NCBI GenBank assembly: GCA_014338405.1
Contig: JTDE01000028.1
Span: forward strand, 456,067 to 520,066
Direction: 5' to 3'
Length of the DNA: 64,000 bases
Origin: Paragonimus skrjabini miyazakii
Lineage: Eukaryota > Platyhelminthes > Trematoda > Plagiorchiida > Troglotrematidae
The notes under the pieces were generated by a model. It was not told the origin of the DNA and made no database searches. It saw only the letters and a list, made by a program, of their open reading frames with translations. Within the stretch, counting starts at the first letter, position 1. The number at the start of each line of letters is the position of its first letter. Below are positions 37,483-51,745 of this stretch, in pieces. The position numbers and the translations under genes are program-made.

Positions 37483-39645
37483 TCAGCATGTTGCTTCCGT
37501 CGTTGATTAGAGTCCACCTGAAGTCCAAAGTATCCACAACTTGATCTATTTGAAATTCGTAGCTCAAAAATGGCTAGTCCCACTCAACATTTTACAACTA
37601 CTGTGATATATTTAACTTGTCACATAAATTAGTCGTACGTGTACTTGTTTTCCAACAATCCACGGGAAATCTCACACCATCTTAGCTTTCTTTCAGCATC
37701 TGCAAAAATAAGCACTAAGTTAACATTCAGCTCTACTCTTTACACTAGAATCACCAGTTTATCAAAAACCTCACTGAGATGACAGCTGAAAGGAGTAATT
37801 TCATCAAAGGTGGCCAATGTTGTCGTGCTTGGTTTATCAACTGCTATCCTGATGATATATTTTTAAATACCGATCACTTTTTATTCTGAGTTAATGATAC
37901 ACTATTCCATTTAAACAAATCATCAAATTTTTGCTGGTAGTAGTGATAAAAACCGACATAGATAAATGGTTTTTCAATCTCAACTACTTGCAGTAGACTG
38001 CAAAATTTTACATGAGACCACCTCTATCTTTTATACATGGACAGTACCATAAGAATCTTTAAATAGTTACGTATTTGTCTGCAGCAAGGCGATTAGCTTA
38101 GAGGTTAGGTCTTTTGTCCAGGATGAAAAACTTAAAATGTTACTTCACTTGGCATGATACACGAATTGCAGTGTATTACCAAATACCAGGTAATTATATA
38201 GCAATGTTTCCACGTTACACGTAAAATGGCCAGGGGGAACTAAGCTGGGTCATATTAGACGCTTAATGAACAGCATACTTTGCTTGAAAACCTTCTAATG
38301 TCGGCCAGTGAAATATCATCAGTTGTCAGTTTTTAAATTTTTAATTAAAACTGACATACCCTTTGTAGAATTATTGTGATAAATGAATTCAAGTCAAACA
38401 ACTGAGTTTTCAGATAGATAGATGCACAGTTATTAGCACTGTAGACACAGATACACTAACCAATGCCAGGAACTATTACGGGAAGTGTGTAGACAATTTC
38501 TATAAGACTCAGATAGGACAGAATAACAGAGAAAGGCTTAAACCTCAAAACGAGAAATCTACTTAACCAAACTATATGATTTTAGTTATCTATTCCAACC
38601 ATGATTATATACTACTATTGCCATCCCATCTTATAAAACAGTGGTACCATCCAGGAGCTTGGGTAAAACTGAGCCGTCACACACTTCCAGTAAGTGCAAT
38701 TTACATTCGATTCTAGCAACGCACTTCACAGGCTCTGAGATAAACTGTATACCTAACTTGCAAGCGAGTTAGTAACTACAAGTGTGAGATAAATTTATCG
38801 GAAAAGTTTCGAAACACTGGTTGTTATGGTAATTGGCGTGACTCCCGCAAAGTTGCGTACCATTCGGATAACATCCTCGAGATGATAATCGACCTTTCGT
38901 AATACCTCTGCGTCCTTTTAGGAACGACTTTGAACAAAACTAGTAGAGTAGAAGAGTATAATCCTGTGGAAACTTCCGAGTCAGAACTAGACTGGTTAGC
39001 CGTGATCTTAGTCTCATCCCCTGCAACAGTAATCTGAGTTTGCAAGGCATCATGAGGCAGTCTTGATGACACTCTAACTGTTCCGGTTTCCTCTGCTGGA
39101 TATCAAATCCACAAGGGGATTGAAATATTGGAGAGCCGTTTATTCCTTGGGTTTCAATTTGCCTTGGACTTCAAAGGACTTACTGATTAAACGCTACAGT
39201 GGCACAAGTCTGCAATATACCATCAAAAGTTTTGCGAAGTTTACATATATGAACCTGTAGGTTCACGTGTATCAGAGTATTTTGAGGTGAAGTAATAGAA
39301 TCGACAGAAATAAACAACGCGACATACAGAGGAATACGGGTTGTCAATGGAATCAATCACTAATCATCTTGTCAACCAATCTATTGAATGAAGTCGTTCA
39401 CTGTTTGTTGTTACCGCCTTCATGAAGCTCAGCAGACATGGATATTGTGAAACAAGCATGAGCCCAAACTTATATGTTCAGATGATGTCAATTCGTCTGG
39501 TAGTGAAACGTTTGCAGATTAATTGTTGTCTTCGGCAAAAACCAAACACTTGACTAGTCAACCCTACCTACCACACTCACCACACATCTTAGTTAATCAT
39601 CGCTTATTTCGTTCGAAACACTCCTAAGTTCAGCTGAGGTGAATA
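37483..39645. other. No gene recognised
   Basis: Only short open frames. A tRNA A-box-like string (tagcttagaggtta, about 38094-38107) occurs without a matching B box or cloverleaf. Confidence 0.4.
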
Positions 39646-39975
39646 GACTGACGAATATTTATCATTTGATGATCATAGTTCTGTATCTCAACGTGGCAAG
39701 CGCTCCACCAGCTGAGATACGAAGCCACGCCGGAAGCTCAGAAATTTCACATTTGGACCTAGTTACCCACGCAAACAACTATGTCATACGGAATCCACCA
39801 AATGATTCAGCCCATTGGCTGCCCAAGCAAGATATCTCGATCAGTTCACGCTGGAGTCCACCAACGCCACCGATGGGCATTGGTATTGAATTACTGATTA
39901 GTTTGGCAGATTTGATAATTTAGAAGAGATCCATTTGCAAAAAATCTGGACTTCGGAAGCTCAGAAATTTCACAC
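39646..39975 (-). repeat. tRNA-related SINE family 2, rearranged copy
   Basis: This copy has the clearest A box of the family on the minus strand (tatctcagctggtggagcgc, about 39698-39717), but the B-box half is lost. The block 'gaaatttctgagcttccg' occurs twice on the minus strand, near 39737 and 39960, about 223 bases apart. The higher-coordinate instance runs directly into 'gaagtccag', as if a tRNA-like module between two CCG triplets had been deleted. The overlapping 94-codon plus-strand frame (39639-39923) is not a gene. Confidence 0.8.
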
Positions 39976-42900
39976 AACCAATGGCTGCGTTTAATCCAGC
40001 GTATCGGATGGCATCAACAATCTGGAATCTAGAGTTCAGGGGGACGAGTTTTTAATCACAGGGCACAATCCAATCTGTTCATTCAAGCCCACATATGCGT
40101 AGGTCGAAATGGTTACTTCATTTACTAATTATGTCATCTTGTTGTTTACCATGCCGTTCACTCTCAACCGGTTTCGCAGACAACTTACTGGATAGTCAAA
40201 TATTGGTAGAACAAAGGAATGTAGAACAGACTGTCAAATTATGGACAGCGAGGAGCCCGCACTTTCCGCGTCATTTGAACCGACTTGACCTCCTCGTGAA
40301 AACAGTAACGGATCTTGTGGCCAATCCCGCTTAATGACGTGAACACTAGCATTGTTTCCACCGATCTGTTTGTTTGGTAAGTAACGATTTGTGGCGACAA
40401 AAGCTGTATAGAATTTTTCTCGCTGTCATTCTATTTTAAATTACAACCGGCTGTTTGATTGCAAGTTGCAGGCATTTTGGCAGCGACCGTGTGAAACTAG
40501 CCATGGAAATTTTGTGAAGTCTATTCCACCCATCTCCGTTTTTGTGTCGGTGAACCAAAGATTCTTCTTCTTCTGATTCCTCTATGATAGTTTACCTCCA
40601 GTGTGGACCAATACTACAATTGTGGTAGCGCTGATGTTTAAGGATGTTGCACCCAATCGACCTATTCGGCCGCCAGATACGTGCTGCTGTTTTGTTAGAC
40701 CCCATCAACAGTACACGTGTTTATACCAACCAAGATATTATAACCTACCCACATGATTGTGGGATGATCGCGTTGATAATTAAGTCAGTGACTTAACAAT
40801 AGCCACGAACAAGTGAACGCTCAGTCTTAAACGATTGGCTACAACAGACTTATAAAGAGAAATCTTTTTAGTGGGAGTCGGTTAGAATGTCCAAACAGAT
40901 TATATATATATTTAGGATAAAGCGAATAGTCTTCAATTTCTAAAAGTAAATACACATATTAAACAAGAGTGACTAATAGCTTTGTCAGCTAACTCCACGA
41001 GTCTGGTAGTGTTGACAACTGAAGATCGTTAATATGGAAAACGTGAGACGTTCGATATGCGCTAGCCAAAAGGCTCATCTAAATTTGAAGATTGCAATCG
41101 ACTGTGAGTGGTTTCCATTTTGAAGTAATATATATCCTCGATATTTATCAACTAATATGACATGAACTAAGGCCGAACCGAGGATCCGAGTTATGGAAAT
41201 CACTTACCTACTTGACCAACCGTAGTACATTGGTATGTTCAGTTTGAAATAGTTTAGATCTCATAACTTTATTCAACTAGTAATCATATTTGAAACATTG
41301 AGTCCCTTTTAACCATTTGAATAGAATAGTCAGAAGACACAAATTACGATATTAATCATATAGTTGTACTTCAAGATTTATGTTAACAAAGCCTTGCTTT
41401 AATACTAAGTCAGGCAGTAATAAAATCTAAATCGTTACTTAAAAATTGATTTTCGTAACTTCAAAATAAGTGAGCTTATCTTTTCTTCAGGAAGTTAATG
41501 CTCTGCATGGCTAAAGTGGCGCAACCACAGTTGTCATTACGTAGTTCTCAGGACTTCCGAACGGCATGGTAATTGTGTGGTGCGTTTATTTGATAAACAA
41601 TTTACAAACTTCTATCAAATATCCCTGATTTATAAACCTGATTCAGTCTACAGAGAAAGATTACACTTTTGACTAAGATGGCAGTTACTTCATGAATTTT
41701 GAGCATAAGCGAGATGACACGTAACCCCCTGTCTCAATAAAAGTATTACTTGCTGATGGGTTGTCACTAGCAAGTCGACGTCTCTTAATTAAGCTTCTTT
41801 GATGTGATCATAATCGGTGTACTGGGGAGAAAGCTCACAGGTTCATGCACTGCAGTTTATGTTACCCACCAAATGACGTTAATCAGACGGCATATGTAAA
41901 CAGTTTAGTCGGTTGCAAATGAAAAGGGAGTTTTTGAGAGGGAAAACACCGGCTTGTAACATATTAACTCATTGGGGCAGCATACTACTGCATTTGGTAA
42001 GTGCACAAACATGAAGCAACGTCGTTTTGGCATACATACACGAACTTGCACATCCAATAAACTCAGAGACATTGCCTGACACTGAAAACTGTAGGACCGG
42101 TTAACTTTTGTATATGTTTCGGTCGAGTAGAGTTCCAAACATCTCCACCCAGTTACCCGGGACCACAGAGGCAGAAAGTGCATTTTAGTAATGTCAAGTA
42201 CTAACTGAGGAGGAGTTCTACTTACCCAAGGGCTTGCCCAATTAAAACTCAATGTCATGAGAACACAATCCAGTTATCTATTTGGCGGTTTCTCTGGGAT
42301 GATATACAGTGAATTAGTAAACCGTGAAAATGCACGGATGTGCAGTCGACCGAAAGTTCTCTTGATTGGTTCATCAGCGTTTGTGTTGTAGTTGTCATGA
42401 CTGTACACGCCGCAAACAATCCTAGGTTGTTTGTCGAGAGCATTCTTAGATATTTTCGAATGTGGCAACCCCAAATGCGTGACCCACTAGATAAGTAACC
42501 GTATAGACTTAGTGGTTGAGGTGTATGATTTCAATTTATCAGTGTGACTAGATAGGTTATATTTTGCGAACTAGTTGATAAGTGAGTATGAGTCGCTTTA
42601 AAACGAGTTTCGATTCGACAGATTCTGCTTAGCCCGCTCTGTTTTTATTATTACAGCAACTTCGCACTGATGACTTGATTGCGCTTGGCACATCGCTGAC
42701 ATCTAGAGCAAACAACAGAGTGCTCAGAATAAAATTTCACTACAAGTGTTCCTCGGCTTTCACTAGACTGTATTGTCAGTTACTCATCAGGAACTTAAGT
42801 TTACGCAATGTATACCAGCGTGTACACTAACTATGTTGGCGATATCATGCATTCAGTTCTATCAATCTAAGTAATTTTATGGATAAGTGAAAACGCCAAC

Positions 42901-45900
42901 GTAAAATGGTATGTTTTTCTTGTTATTTCCTAATGCCTTAGTTTCCTTCATGTTTGATTCTGAACTTTTACCATTCTGTGCCCACCATAAGTTACTTGTG
43001 TGTATCTTAGAATCATTCGATTACTGTTCTGGTCAACATTAGATTTATCAGATTTTAGATGAAACAACAACCGTTGATAATACCTCAGTAATCTAACTGT
43101 GTTATACAGTGTCGTGTTGACAGGCGATCGTTTCGTTTTTTCTGTCGACCTTATCTGACCGGGTAGTTGATCTGTGAATTCGCGTGCTAACTTGAACATA
43201 TGGATGAATATTCGAACGGAACTCAAAAGGGATTACCTGCAATAGTATAACTAGAATTGCGATTTTCAGTATTGAATGATGTAACAGACGATCGTTCAGT
43301 TATACCGCCGATTAGATCAGAAGTCGTTTATATGTCTCAGTAGACACAATGTCCCAGTAGCACATGTGTTGTTACATGTAAGTTGTATGTTTCTAGCAAG
43401 ATGGGACTAGTGGAGGAAGTTGTCGGAAGTTTTTTACGATTTTTATAAAATTTTCCTTTTCGTCGTCGATAACGTCCAAGTAAAACACAAACAGCTGTTT
43501 GTTCATTTACATAATTTTGAATGTATGATAGTTTCTAAAACACATTTTTTGCATTATGAACAAGAACTAAGCATGTACCAACTCGATTATGCGGTGAAAG
43601 TCTATGTTTAAAAAAGACAAGTAAAAATTTTGTCTGTTGGCTTACTTCGAGGATGTTTAACCTAATGCAATTGCACCATCTTTACAATGGATTGAACAAA
43701 ATGCGCCAGCAAAATGGAATTTTCTATTTTTACCACTCCGAAGTATTTTTCCTTATAAACACTAAGAAGTGAAACAGTAATAGACGGAAGTAGAGCTAAA
43801 CTTGAGAAAAGTACTCTTTAAAGGAAAAATATTCCCTGGTCGATATGACTGAATTTAGATTATGATGCATCATTTACAAGTTTATATTAATGCAAACGAG
43901 AAAATCTACTACTACAGATGACATTCTGGATCCAGAGACTAACCAGTTACAAAAAACTTTACACCAATCAGTGTTCAGGTAACTTCGTAGGATTCAGTAC
44001 ACAACGGTAAGCAATGAATTAGCGTGAAGTTCTTCAAAGAAGAAGAACGTATTTTCGTGGATCTTCTGTACAGCGGAGAAGTGACCTATTATCGCTGGTT
44101 GCGAAGTTCGACGTGGTCCCAAAGACTATACTTCGTGCTGCACAATCAGTAATAACATCCACCCTTAATACATTCACATATCTTTGTCGTAATATTGCTA
44201 ACTCAGGTAGCGTCTACTCAGTCCGTCGTTCCTGTGAAGCAGGACGCGTCTATCAGAAAAAGAAGCTGTTTTCGGCAAGTCTATGCAGACTCAACATAGG
44301 TTGGTTGCCAGCTTAAAAGAATGTAGGATCTTTGATGTAATTTATATTATGTGATCAACTTCTGTCGGGGTAGATTCTGACAACGTTTACAGGCTAATCT
44401 AAGGGATCAGACGCGTTCATACCGAGCGCAGTGGCTGTATACGTTTTTTTGATTAGCTGGTGAAGTTTAAATCCACTTGCGGGGAGGCATTTTTCCAAAC
44501 ATTGAGGTTGCTACGTCCTATCACCGCTGTAGCAGATGGTGCTGCACCAAAGTACCTCGGCCCATAGAATGACAACGATTTTTGGTCAAGGATGTACTGT
44601 AAACAGTTCAATCGTCCTTGGGTCAACACTTCCCTATCTATCGTGTTGAAAATGACAGGTAAAAGAATAGCCTTTTCGCCACGCCGTTTACTCTGAAGAT
44701 ATTTTAACACTATGAGAAATAGCGTCCTACCATCAATGCATCCTAGCTAGGCTAGCAGTGATAGTTTCAGAATAATTTTACACGTGAACTTGAACTTCGA
44801 CGATAGAAATGCCTGGTTAGTCCAATTCAGTACTTCCAAATAATGGAGCTATCTACCAACTAACGCAATATTTGAAGATAAACGGGTGAAGTTCTGTCAA
44901 GTTTTTTGTCTTTCGTCTCCTTCGAGTTATGCAAAGTCAAGAAAGTAGGCGCCCCGGAAACCTGTAAATCCATCGCAATAGTTTGAGAACGTGAATATTC
45001 ATGTTGATATTGGACGTAGTAGCGTCTTAGAAATTAACAGCTTCATCTTGAACATTACTTTTTCCACAGATCGTATCTCGAACAAAACAATTTGGAACGA
45101 AAATTTGCACAAAATTCTGTAACTTTTTTTGCACGCGAATCAATGTACAGCAGTTAATTATCCAATGGAATTCCAGCATACACTCAGTACTACTTGTGTG
45201 TCTACAAAATTATGGGTTAAAAAATGTTCTGATGTTGGTTAGATTAAACGTATACAAACCTTCTGACTTACAATCGTTCCAAAATAACCCACTGTTCACT
45301 CCGTAGTTGTCTACCAGAAAGATAAACCTGATGGTGCTCATAACATGCAAAAGCATGCTGTTAGTCAATAAACAACATCTGATGTGCTTGGTATATTTTA
45401 TGCATGTGAACCATTTGAGATACATTTAATCATATAAATGTTAGGTGATGTACTGGTCTTGGAGCACATATATACTTGGTCATGAGGGAATAAGTCATGT
45501 TATGATGTCATTCCTCAAAAAGAAAACAGAATAAAACTGAAGCTGTGGTGATTAAACCCACGAATATACAGCTTCAATGAAAAATGGTATTCATGAAACA
45601 GTTCCAAGAACACGTGGGCTTCGCATGTCAGCAATCCGAATTATGTCGATCATGCACAAAATGAGTCCGAATGGATTTTAGGGAAACTGAACATACATGA
45701 CAAACAAAGAACTTAGAATGCAAGAAAGTATGATAACAACGTGAGTACTGAAGTCAAAATGGATGTGAGAAAACAGCTTAATAAATTACGGTTGTCTTGT
45801 ACAGGTGGTAGGATGTATATTTGATGCCACTTGGCCACAGAATACTGTTAAATGCCGGTGTACGTCACGGTAAAATCAATGTTTGCAGCGGTATTCCACA

Positions 45901-48900
45901 GTCCGTTCCCGACATATTTTGCAACGAACCTCACAACACCTAGTGGAAACGCAGAGTTAGAGAGAAAATTTTTAAAACAACCTCGTAAAAATTAACTAGA
46001 AATGGTTCATTCGATTACAGCATTGATCGTTTTTTGTTGAAGATCAAATTGCTCGTGTCATTTTAAGCTTCTATCTAGCTGAAAACTTATTGAGTGTCGT
46101 GTATACGTCATCTCTAAAATGGGTAGCTTTCTTTCAGAGGAAACAAAATATAATTCTATTCGAAATATTTCCCACAGTAGCCTTTATTTAGTGGTCTTAC
46201 TCACACCTCAATCACACACAGACATGGCATCTCAATGATATGTGCACCGGCTTGTTTGCATAAATTGTACTCAAGTGTTCTTGGCTACCGATGTATGCGT
46301 GGTCAATTGTTTGTGTTTTCGTAATAGGCACCAGACATTAAGTCCAAAAGCGTATAATCCAAATGATTAACTATAGCATGAATGTTTCAAAGATTTCTTC
46401 TGTAACCGTATTTATTCAGTTATATTTTGTTGAACCCTATTCAATCCATCTTATTTCATCCGTATTATTGTCAGTGAACATTTGCACTTTTTGTATATGA
46501 CAAAGTTGCTGCAATCGCAGAGAATATCATAGGATTCTCAATAGCATTTATAGTTGTCTTGCAAAAATGACTGAAATATAACTCGTTAATGAGTATTCTG
46601 TTAGTATTCAACTAATTCGCCACGCATGAAAACGGTTAAGATGTTTACCAGTAAGCTCATGCGTCATCACTATTTGTGCTCATTTATAACAACCAAGACG
46701 GCTTGAAGTTTAATTACCACTCACAGTTATGAGTGTAACCAAAACTATGCATGAAATAAAATTTGTCGTTTGATCTATGTAGGCGATTCAGTTAACACAC
46801 AAGAAGTTTCATATCCAGAAGCTCAGTTTTCAGTAAGTAAGTACAGAATGTTAAGCAGTAGCCGTAAACTCACCAGTTTTTCGTAGGTGGGGGAAGCAAT
46901 ATATTTTCAGATTAGTTAGAATAGCTAGTCATCTGCAAAATTTTGCAGTAGGCAGTAGGATGTGGAATAATAACGAGCTTCCTATGATTCATTTTTTAAG
47001 TTTCTCAACGAGTATCTAAGTGAATCTGTCAACGCTCACAAAGCGTTTTCTATTTGAGACGGTTTAACATCTGCTTAATAATCGTTGATGAAAAAAATTC
47101 GTGGCTGTTGCTTGACTACTGTTTGATAGGTGGTCAAATCACGTGCTCTGAAAAAAGAGGCCCCACAAAATTTTGGGCTTCATAAACTGAGGCCGGCAAA
47201 CTTAATTTCTGAACGACCTTTTTGAACTCGACATAAATTGATCACCAAAAGTAGAGCAAAAGGTTCTTCCTTCTTAATAGTGATTTTTCCTTATTACATG
47301 TTAATCTGATGTGTTGATTAAAAATATTCTAGCCCTCTTTCGAAAGCCTGGGTAATTAAACCGAGAAATGTATATTATATTGCACGGAATAAATTTATTA
47401 TGTTTCACCTAAGTGCTGTTGTATATTTCGTCCGCATTGTGCCCAAAAGCCGTGCCTTATTCCGTTGAAACAATGTTCCTCTTAGACAGTTTCATCTTTT
47501 TTTATAAATAAGTTTGTGAGCTTTTACATCGTTGAGGCATTAGAAATGGTTTCTTAACAATGTTCTTTCTTCCTCTTTGTAAGATATTGATTTTTCTGTT
47601 TAATTTTGAAAAATACATCACAACAAATAAGGTTTAATAACATTCAAGTCAGGTACCACTGAAAGAAACTTCTACTCAGATTCAGAGTGAAAAGTATAAG
47701 TGGAACGTTACACTATTTTTTCGTAAAGCGGCATTAATTCTTTAGACAAAAACGTTTCATTCAAAAAAGAAATCACCAAGTTTATTTTAACTTTTGTTCA
47801 CACATAGAATACAACTAAATGGCTTTATCCACAGAATCAAAATAATCCGATCAGTCGTACATACCGGTGTCTTAACACCAATACAATTTAAGATCTGATT
47901 ATATTGTAACAAAATCACGATGAACATCACAGTTACTAGAAGCACAAAACTGAATTGATATACCACAAGCGTAACTTACATGGTGTACCCTTTTAATGTA
48001 ACACAGAGATCTGCCAATTGCATAAGTTCACATGACAGATTTAAAGAAAGTTGCATGTTACCATGGACCCTCTGTATATGTGGTATTTCTGCTTACGTAA
48101 AGTTTTTTTGAGGAGTCAACCTTACATTTTTGTGATAGGTTCAGAATAAAGTTCAACTGAGCGAACAGCTGGTTTTGTATCCAAAACTGGTATTATATAC
48201 TGGTACTCAGAACTGGTGAATGACAAGTTAACCTCCTTCCGAACCAACAGTCCTGTCAGACAATTCTTACTTTTGGGATAATCCACGTGACGAGAACGCC
48301 TCTTGGTTTGATGGATCAGAAGATCGAATTTATATAACCAAGTAACCGCTTTTACTACCCACACTCAAGCAGTCACTTTCTAGGACGCGCTGAAGTTAAA
48401 ATCTGCCAGTAACCATGAACAGTGAGGTCTCACTTGCAGTGAGAAAGCAGCTGTGCTCAAGTGATAAATTCTTCTAGTGTCGCTTGACAAAGCAATCTGT
48501 TCTAATGGCTCGAGAGATTGCAATAGGAAATAAAACAGTATGTATGACTGTCATATAAAACTACCCCCTTTCCGGTTTATTCCACAACATCGTAAAAAAA
48601 TATGCATCCAGCAGGTTGCATGTGACATGTTGGTTAAACCCGACTGAAGCTCAAAAATACAGCTGCATCATAGTTACTGTTATTTTTGCACCGAAATAAA
48701 CGACAGAAAATCACGAACAAATAGCCAAAACATAACTCGTGTGGTGTTTTTCGCCACGACAGTTCATGTCTGTCGCTTTCATAATCCAGTTTTTGTATGT
48801 GTGTTCCGGTTGTATAACATATTAGATCGAAAAATAACGTCCGGTTTAAGTGTTTTAATTATTCCGTCATTATACCTGACGGGATCCAACTGCTTTGAAT

Positions 48901-50785
48901 TCCAAGGATAAAAATTAGTTAGAGTCAACAACTTGGTCATCTTTTTTACAGTGAACCGGCGGTCTTTTTTTATCTATGCCAACCATGCATGAAGGAATTC
49001 TGGTAACATTATCGTTTAAGGACGAGTCACAAAACCATTGAAGGAACTTGGAGTAAATAAAAGTGACTGGTTATTTTTCGTCAATTGCTGACCGTGAATT
49101 CATTGTTCCTATCATTTCCTTGACTCACACGTCCCAGTAGGCAGAAGGTTATCCAGAAATGGACAGAATGATAGTTCAATAAAGCTGATTCCGGTGGTTG
49201 CTTACACTAACGTTTGGTGAACATACTGCCTAGCGGCCACTTTCAAATATCACAGTGGCAAGTGATCTCTAAAACAGAGAACGAAAAGTCTATTACTTTA
49301 ACACGTTTTGTGATTGAAAGTTTGAAGTGTCTCTGTTCTGATATTTTTATTAAATATTCATTATGCTACACTATTTTCAATAAATGATGGAACGGGTACG
49401 TGACCTTATCAATTCTATCTGACTCAGTGACAAGGGGAAAATACCTAATCATTAGGAGACAGCCGGTCCTGGTAACCGCAATGGGTTGTCCGTCATCATG
49501 AACGCAAACGGTTGAGGCAAACGCCAGTCTTACGCATGACCAACCAAAATCAATTCCCTCGTGAATTGTCGACAGGTGTAAGTATGTCTGTAAACAAACC
49601 CAACTGAAGAAGAACAATGTAACGTCTGCGAACTGAACAGTAAGTTTGCAACTATAGAGACACAGTTTAGGTCCCTGGAGAATGTGCGACGGAGGGAATT
49701 GGCTAGACCACAGTCAAAACTCAACAACTTATGAGGAATGTTTTGCTTGCTGTTTAAACTATATTTAAAATTCTCGGAGTTTACTGTGCACGCCCATTGC
49801 AAATGGGGCAGGTACATTTTCATCAGTCGCACGTAAATATAGTCCATGGGTGATTATCACAAACATTTTCTGAGAATGATTGACAGGCCCAAGTATGGGT
49901 GAAGCGTGTAAGGCTTACCAGAAGAACTTGCAGTCACATTTACGTTCACTTTCAAACTCAAATGTGTCGTAGCCTCGGTCACAACAAAGTCGGCTGCACG
50001 AATTTGGTGCGTCGTTTGTGGTTGCATTGCATAGTCTTCCAGCGATACCCAAATGTCCTGAATGAGTGCAGCATTTTCAAAAATAGATGAATATCAAACA
50101 TAAGACCGCAAGTAATAACACTGCAGATTAGATACCCTTGAAGTTGTTAAAAATCCACAATTTCTAAAACCTAAACAATTGTTCCTGGTGTTTTGTTTCT
50201 CAATGAAATCTCTTTTAAATTGCCTAAAGCAGTAATTTTAGGGTGTTTAAAACAAACAAGAAGTGCGTAATCAATGACACCTGAAAATGAGAGGCAGAAT
50301 GCAAGTGGACACTGAAGACAGTGAGATTTAATTCGACAACTAGAGTTGTAGAGTGGGTACAAAATTAAGTAGAGGGATAGATCAGGTCACCCAGTAAAGT
50401 CACTTACAAAACGAAGTCGGAAAATAAACTTTAACTCCAACGTTTTCGGCAACACCGGTTAACCACTGTGGGGAAAAAGTTCTGGTCAAAGTATTACACA
50501 AACAAGACATGGCAGTTGGAAAATAAATCGATTGTTTGGCTGTAGTCTGTGTATTCATAATCGATTATCTGTCAGCTGGTCAGCAATTTACGGCATTGTC
50601 CATTGTGTACGTAGGTACAAGGACATCCGCGAACTCGACTAAGTTAGACTAGACACAGATTGCTGTAAATAATTAAGTCGATTTACTAATCATCACTTAG
50701 ATTCAGGAAGATGGAAATTGTTGTCTTTTGCGCACAATAAAAATTATCTCATCTGTAATTACTGATAAGTAGTAGGGGATATCGA
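39976..50785. other. No gene recognised; about 10.8 kb of blank AT-rich DNA
   Basis: Several open frames of 60-117 codons occur. The longest is on the minus strand at 41905-42258. A plus-strand frame at 40095-40334 starts with a hydrophobic, signal-like segment, and a minus-strand frame at 48122-48364 ends at an 'at|gtaagg' donor-like site. None shows a domain or a matching acceptor, so none is called. A hallmark motif of the last Wnt exon (CKFHWCC) was looked for by eye on the minus strand and not found. Confidence 0.4.
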
Positions 50786-51112
50786 TTTTCATACAGATTG
50801 AACATCACCCACAATTGATCGCAGCTGTCGCATTCCCATAGATCAGTCCAGTCGGCCCCTTTCGAAAAGAAGCATTAGACTCGAGTTTCGATCTCATTAG
50901 AGCTCGTCGCTGCCGGGACTAGAACTCCGGCCACGCTTTTCATGAGGCAACTGTGTTAACCACTGCACCATTGACCTCACATTAGGCACGACCGAATTAT
51001 CATATGTGAACTGTCAACCACTTTCGCTTGTGAGTAACGATCAGGTTGCCCGATCGTCTCGGTAGGAGACACAGCTGCTGTCTGTTGACTCCAATCGATG
51101 AACCCTCGACTA
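50786..51112 (-). repeat. tRNA-derived SINE family 1, near full-length copy
   Basis: The reverse complement matches the copy at 9551 from the 5' head ('cgattggagtcaacagacag' and 'gagacgatcgggcaacctgatcgtt') through the A-box region ('ggtgcagtggttaac') and B box ('gagttctagtcc') to the tail 'gggtgatgttcaatctgtatg'. About 20 bases (the 'agtagtgcatatcattgcca' type segment) are deleted downstream of the B box. It faces the copy at 51530. Confidence 0.88.
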
Positions 51113-51529
51113 CGATTTCTCTCCAAGTTGAAATGACAGAAGTTACATAGATTTTATTTTATTGGATGACGCATCATATGCATTGTGTCAGTGTGTTTGT
51201 CGTTTTTCGCTCGCCAATTGGTTGCGCCATGTTGGTCGTCATGTTCAATGCACACCAATACTTGACGACCATTTCGCATGATAACTGGTAAGTACATCTT
51301 GGTTCGCTGACCGACCTGAGGTTACGTCTGTTAGAGTTACTTATCAGGATCAGCTACTATTACTATTTTGTGACACGTAAGTGTTTGACACTTTTTCCAC
51401 CGATATTCAGTTAATGCATGACGTGACTCTAACAATCTGTCAGCAACCTCATCCAACATCATCATCTCGATGGCAATCCCATTTAATTATTCAAAATTCT
51501 GTTGGGTGACTAAAGTGTTTGCGTAAAAC
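51113..51529. other. Spacer between two head-to-head SINE copies
   Basis: About 420 bases, slightly richer in G and C than the surroundings. It may be another mobile-element end: 'gaccgacctgaggttacgtctgttagagt' near 51309 has an untranslated-region look. I cannot name it. Confidence 0.35.
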
Positions 51530-51745
51530 AAATCAGCAATGGCGCAGTGATCAACATAGTTGCCTCAAAAACAGCGTGTCCGTGGTTCTAGTCCCGGCAG
51601 TGGCGATGATATGCACTACTGACGAGCTCTAATGCGATCGAAACTCGAGTCCAGTGCTTCTTTTCGAAAGGGGCCGACTGGACTGGTCTGCGGGAATGCG
51701 ACAGCTGCGATCACTTGTGGATGATGTTCGATCTGTATCATCTGT
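51530..51745 (+). repeat. tRNA-derived SINE family 1
   Basis: Starts just upstream of the A box (tggcgcagtgat, 51541-51552) and contains the B box (ggttctagtccc). It runs through the 'gagctctaatgcgatcgaaactcgagt' region and 'tcgaaaggggccgactgg' to 'gatgatgttcgatctgtat'. The dimeric 5' head is missing. The 63-codon minus-strand frame at 51629-51820 overlaps it. Confidence 0.88.

Noticed and set aside
38086..38160. tRNA gene suggested by 'tagcttagaggtta'
   Set aside because: No B box at the expected distance and no acceptor or anticodon stem could be drawn.
40095..40334. Secreted protein gene suggested by an N-terminal hydrophobic stretch
   Set aside because: 79 codons, no recognised domain, and no supporting splice sites or upstream signals. 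Hydrophobic starts are common in random AT-rich frames.
41905..42474. Cysteine-containing minus-strand frames as the missing last Wnt exon
   Set aside because: They lack the CKFHWCC and GT.GR.C motifs that define that exon.
44453..44710. 85-codon minus-strand frame preceded by 'tatcttcag'
   Set aside because: Acceptor-like only. No pyrimidine tract, no donor and no recognised protein family.
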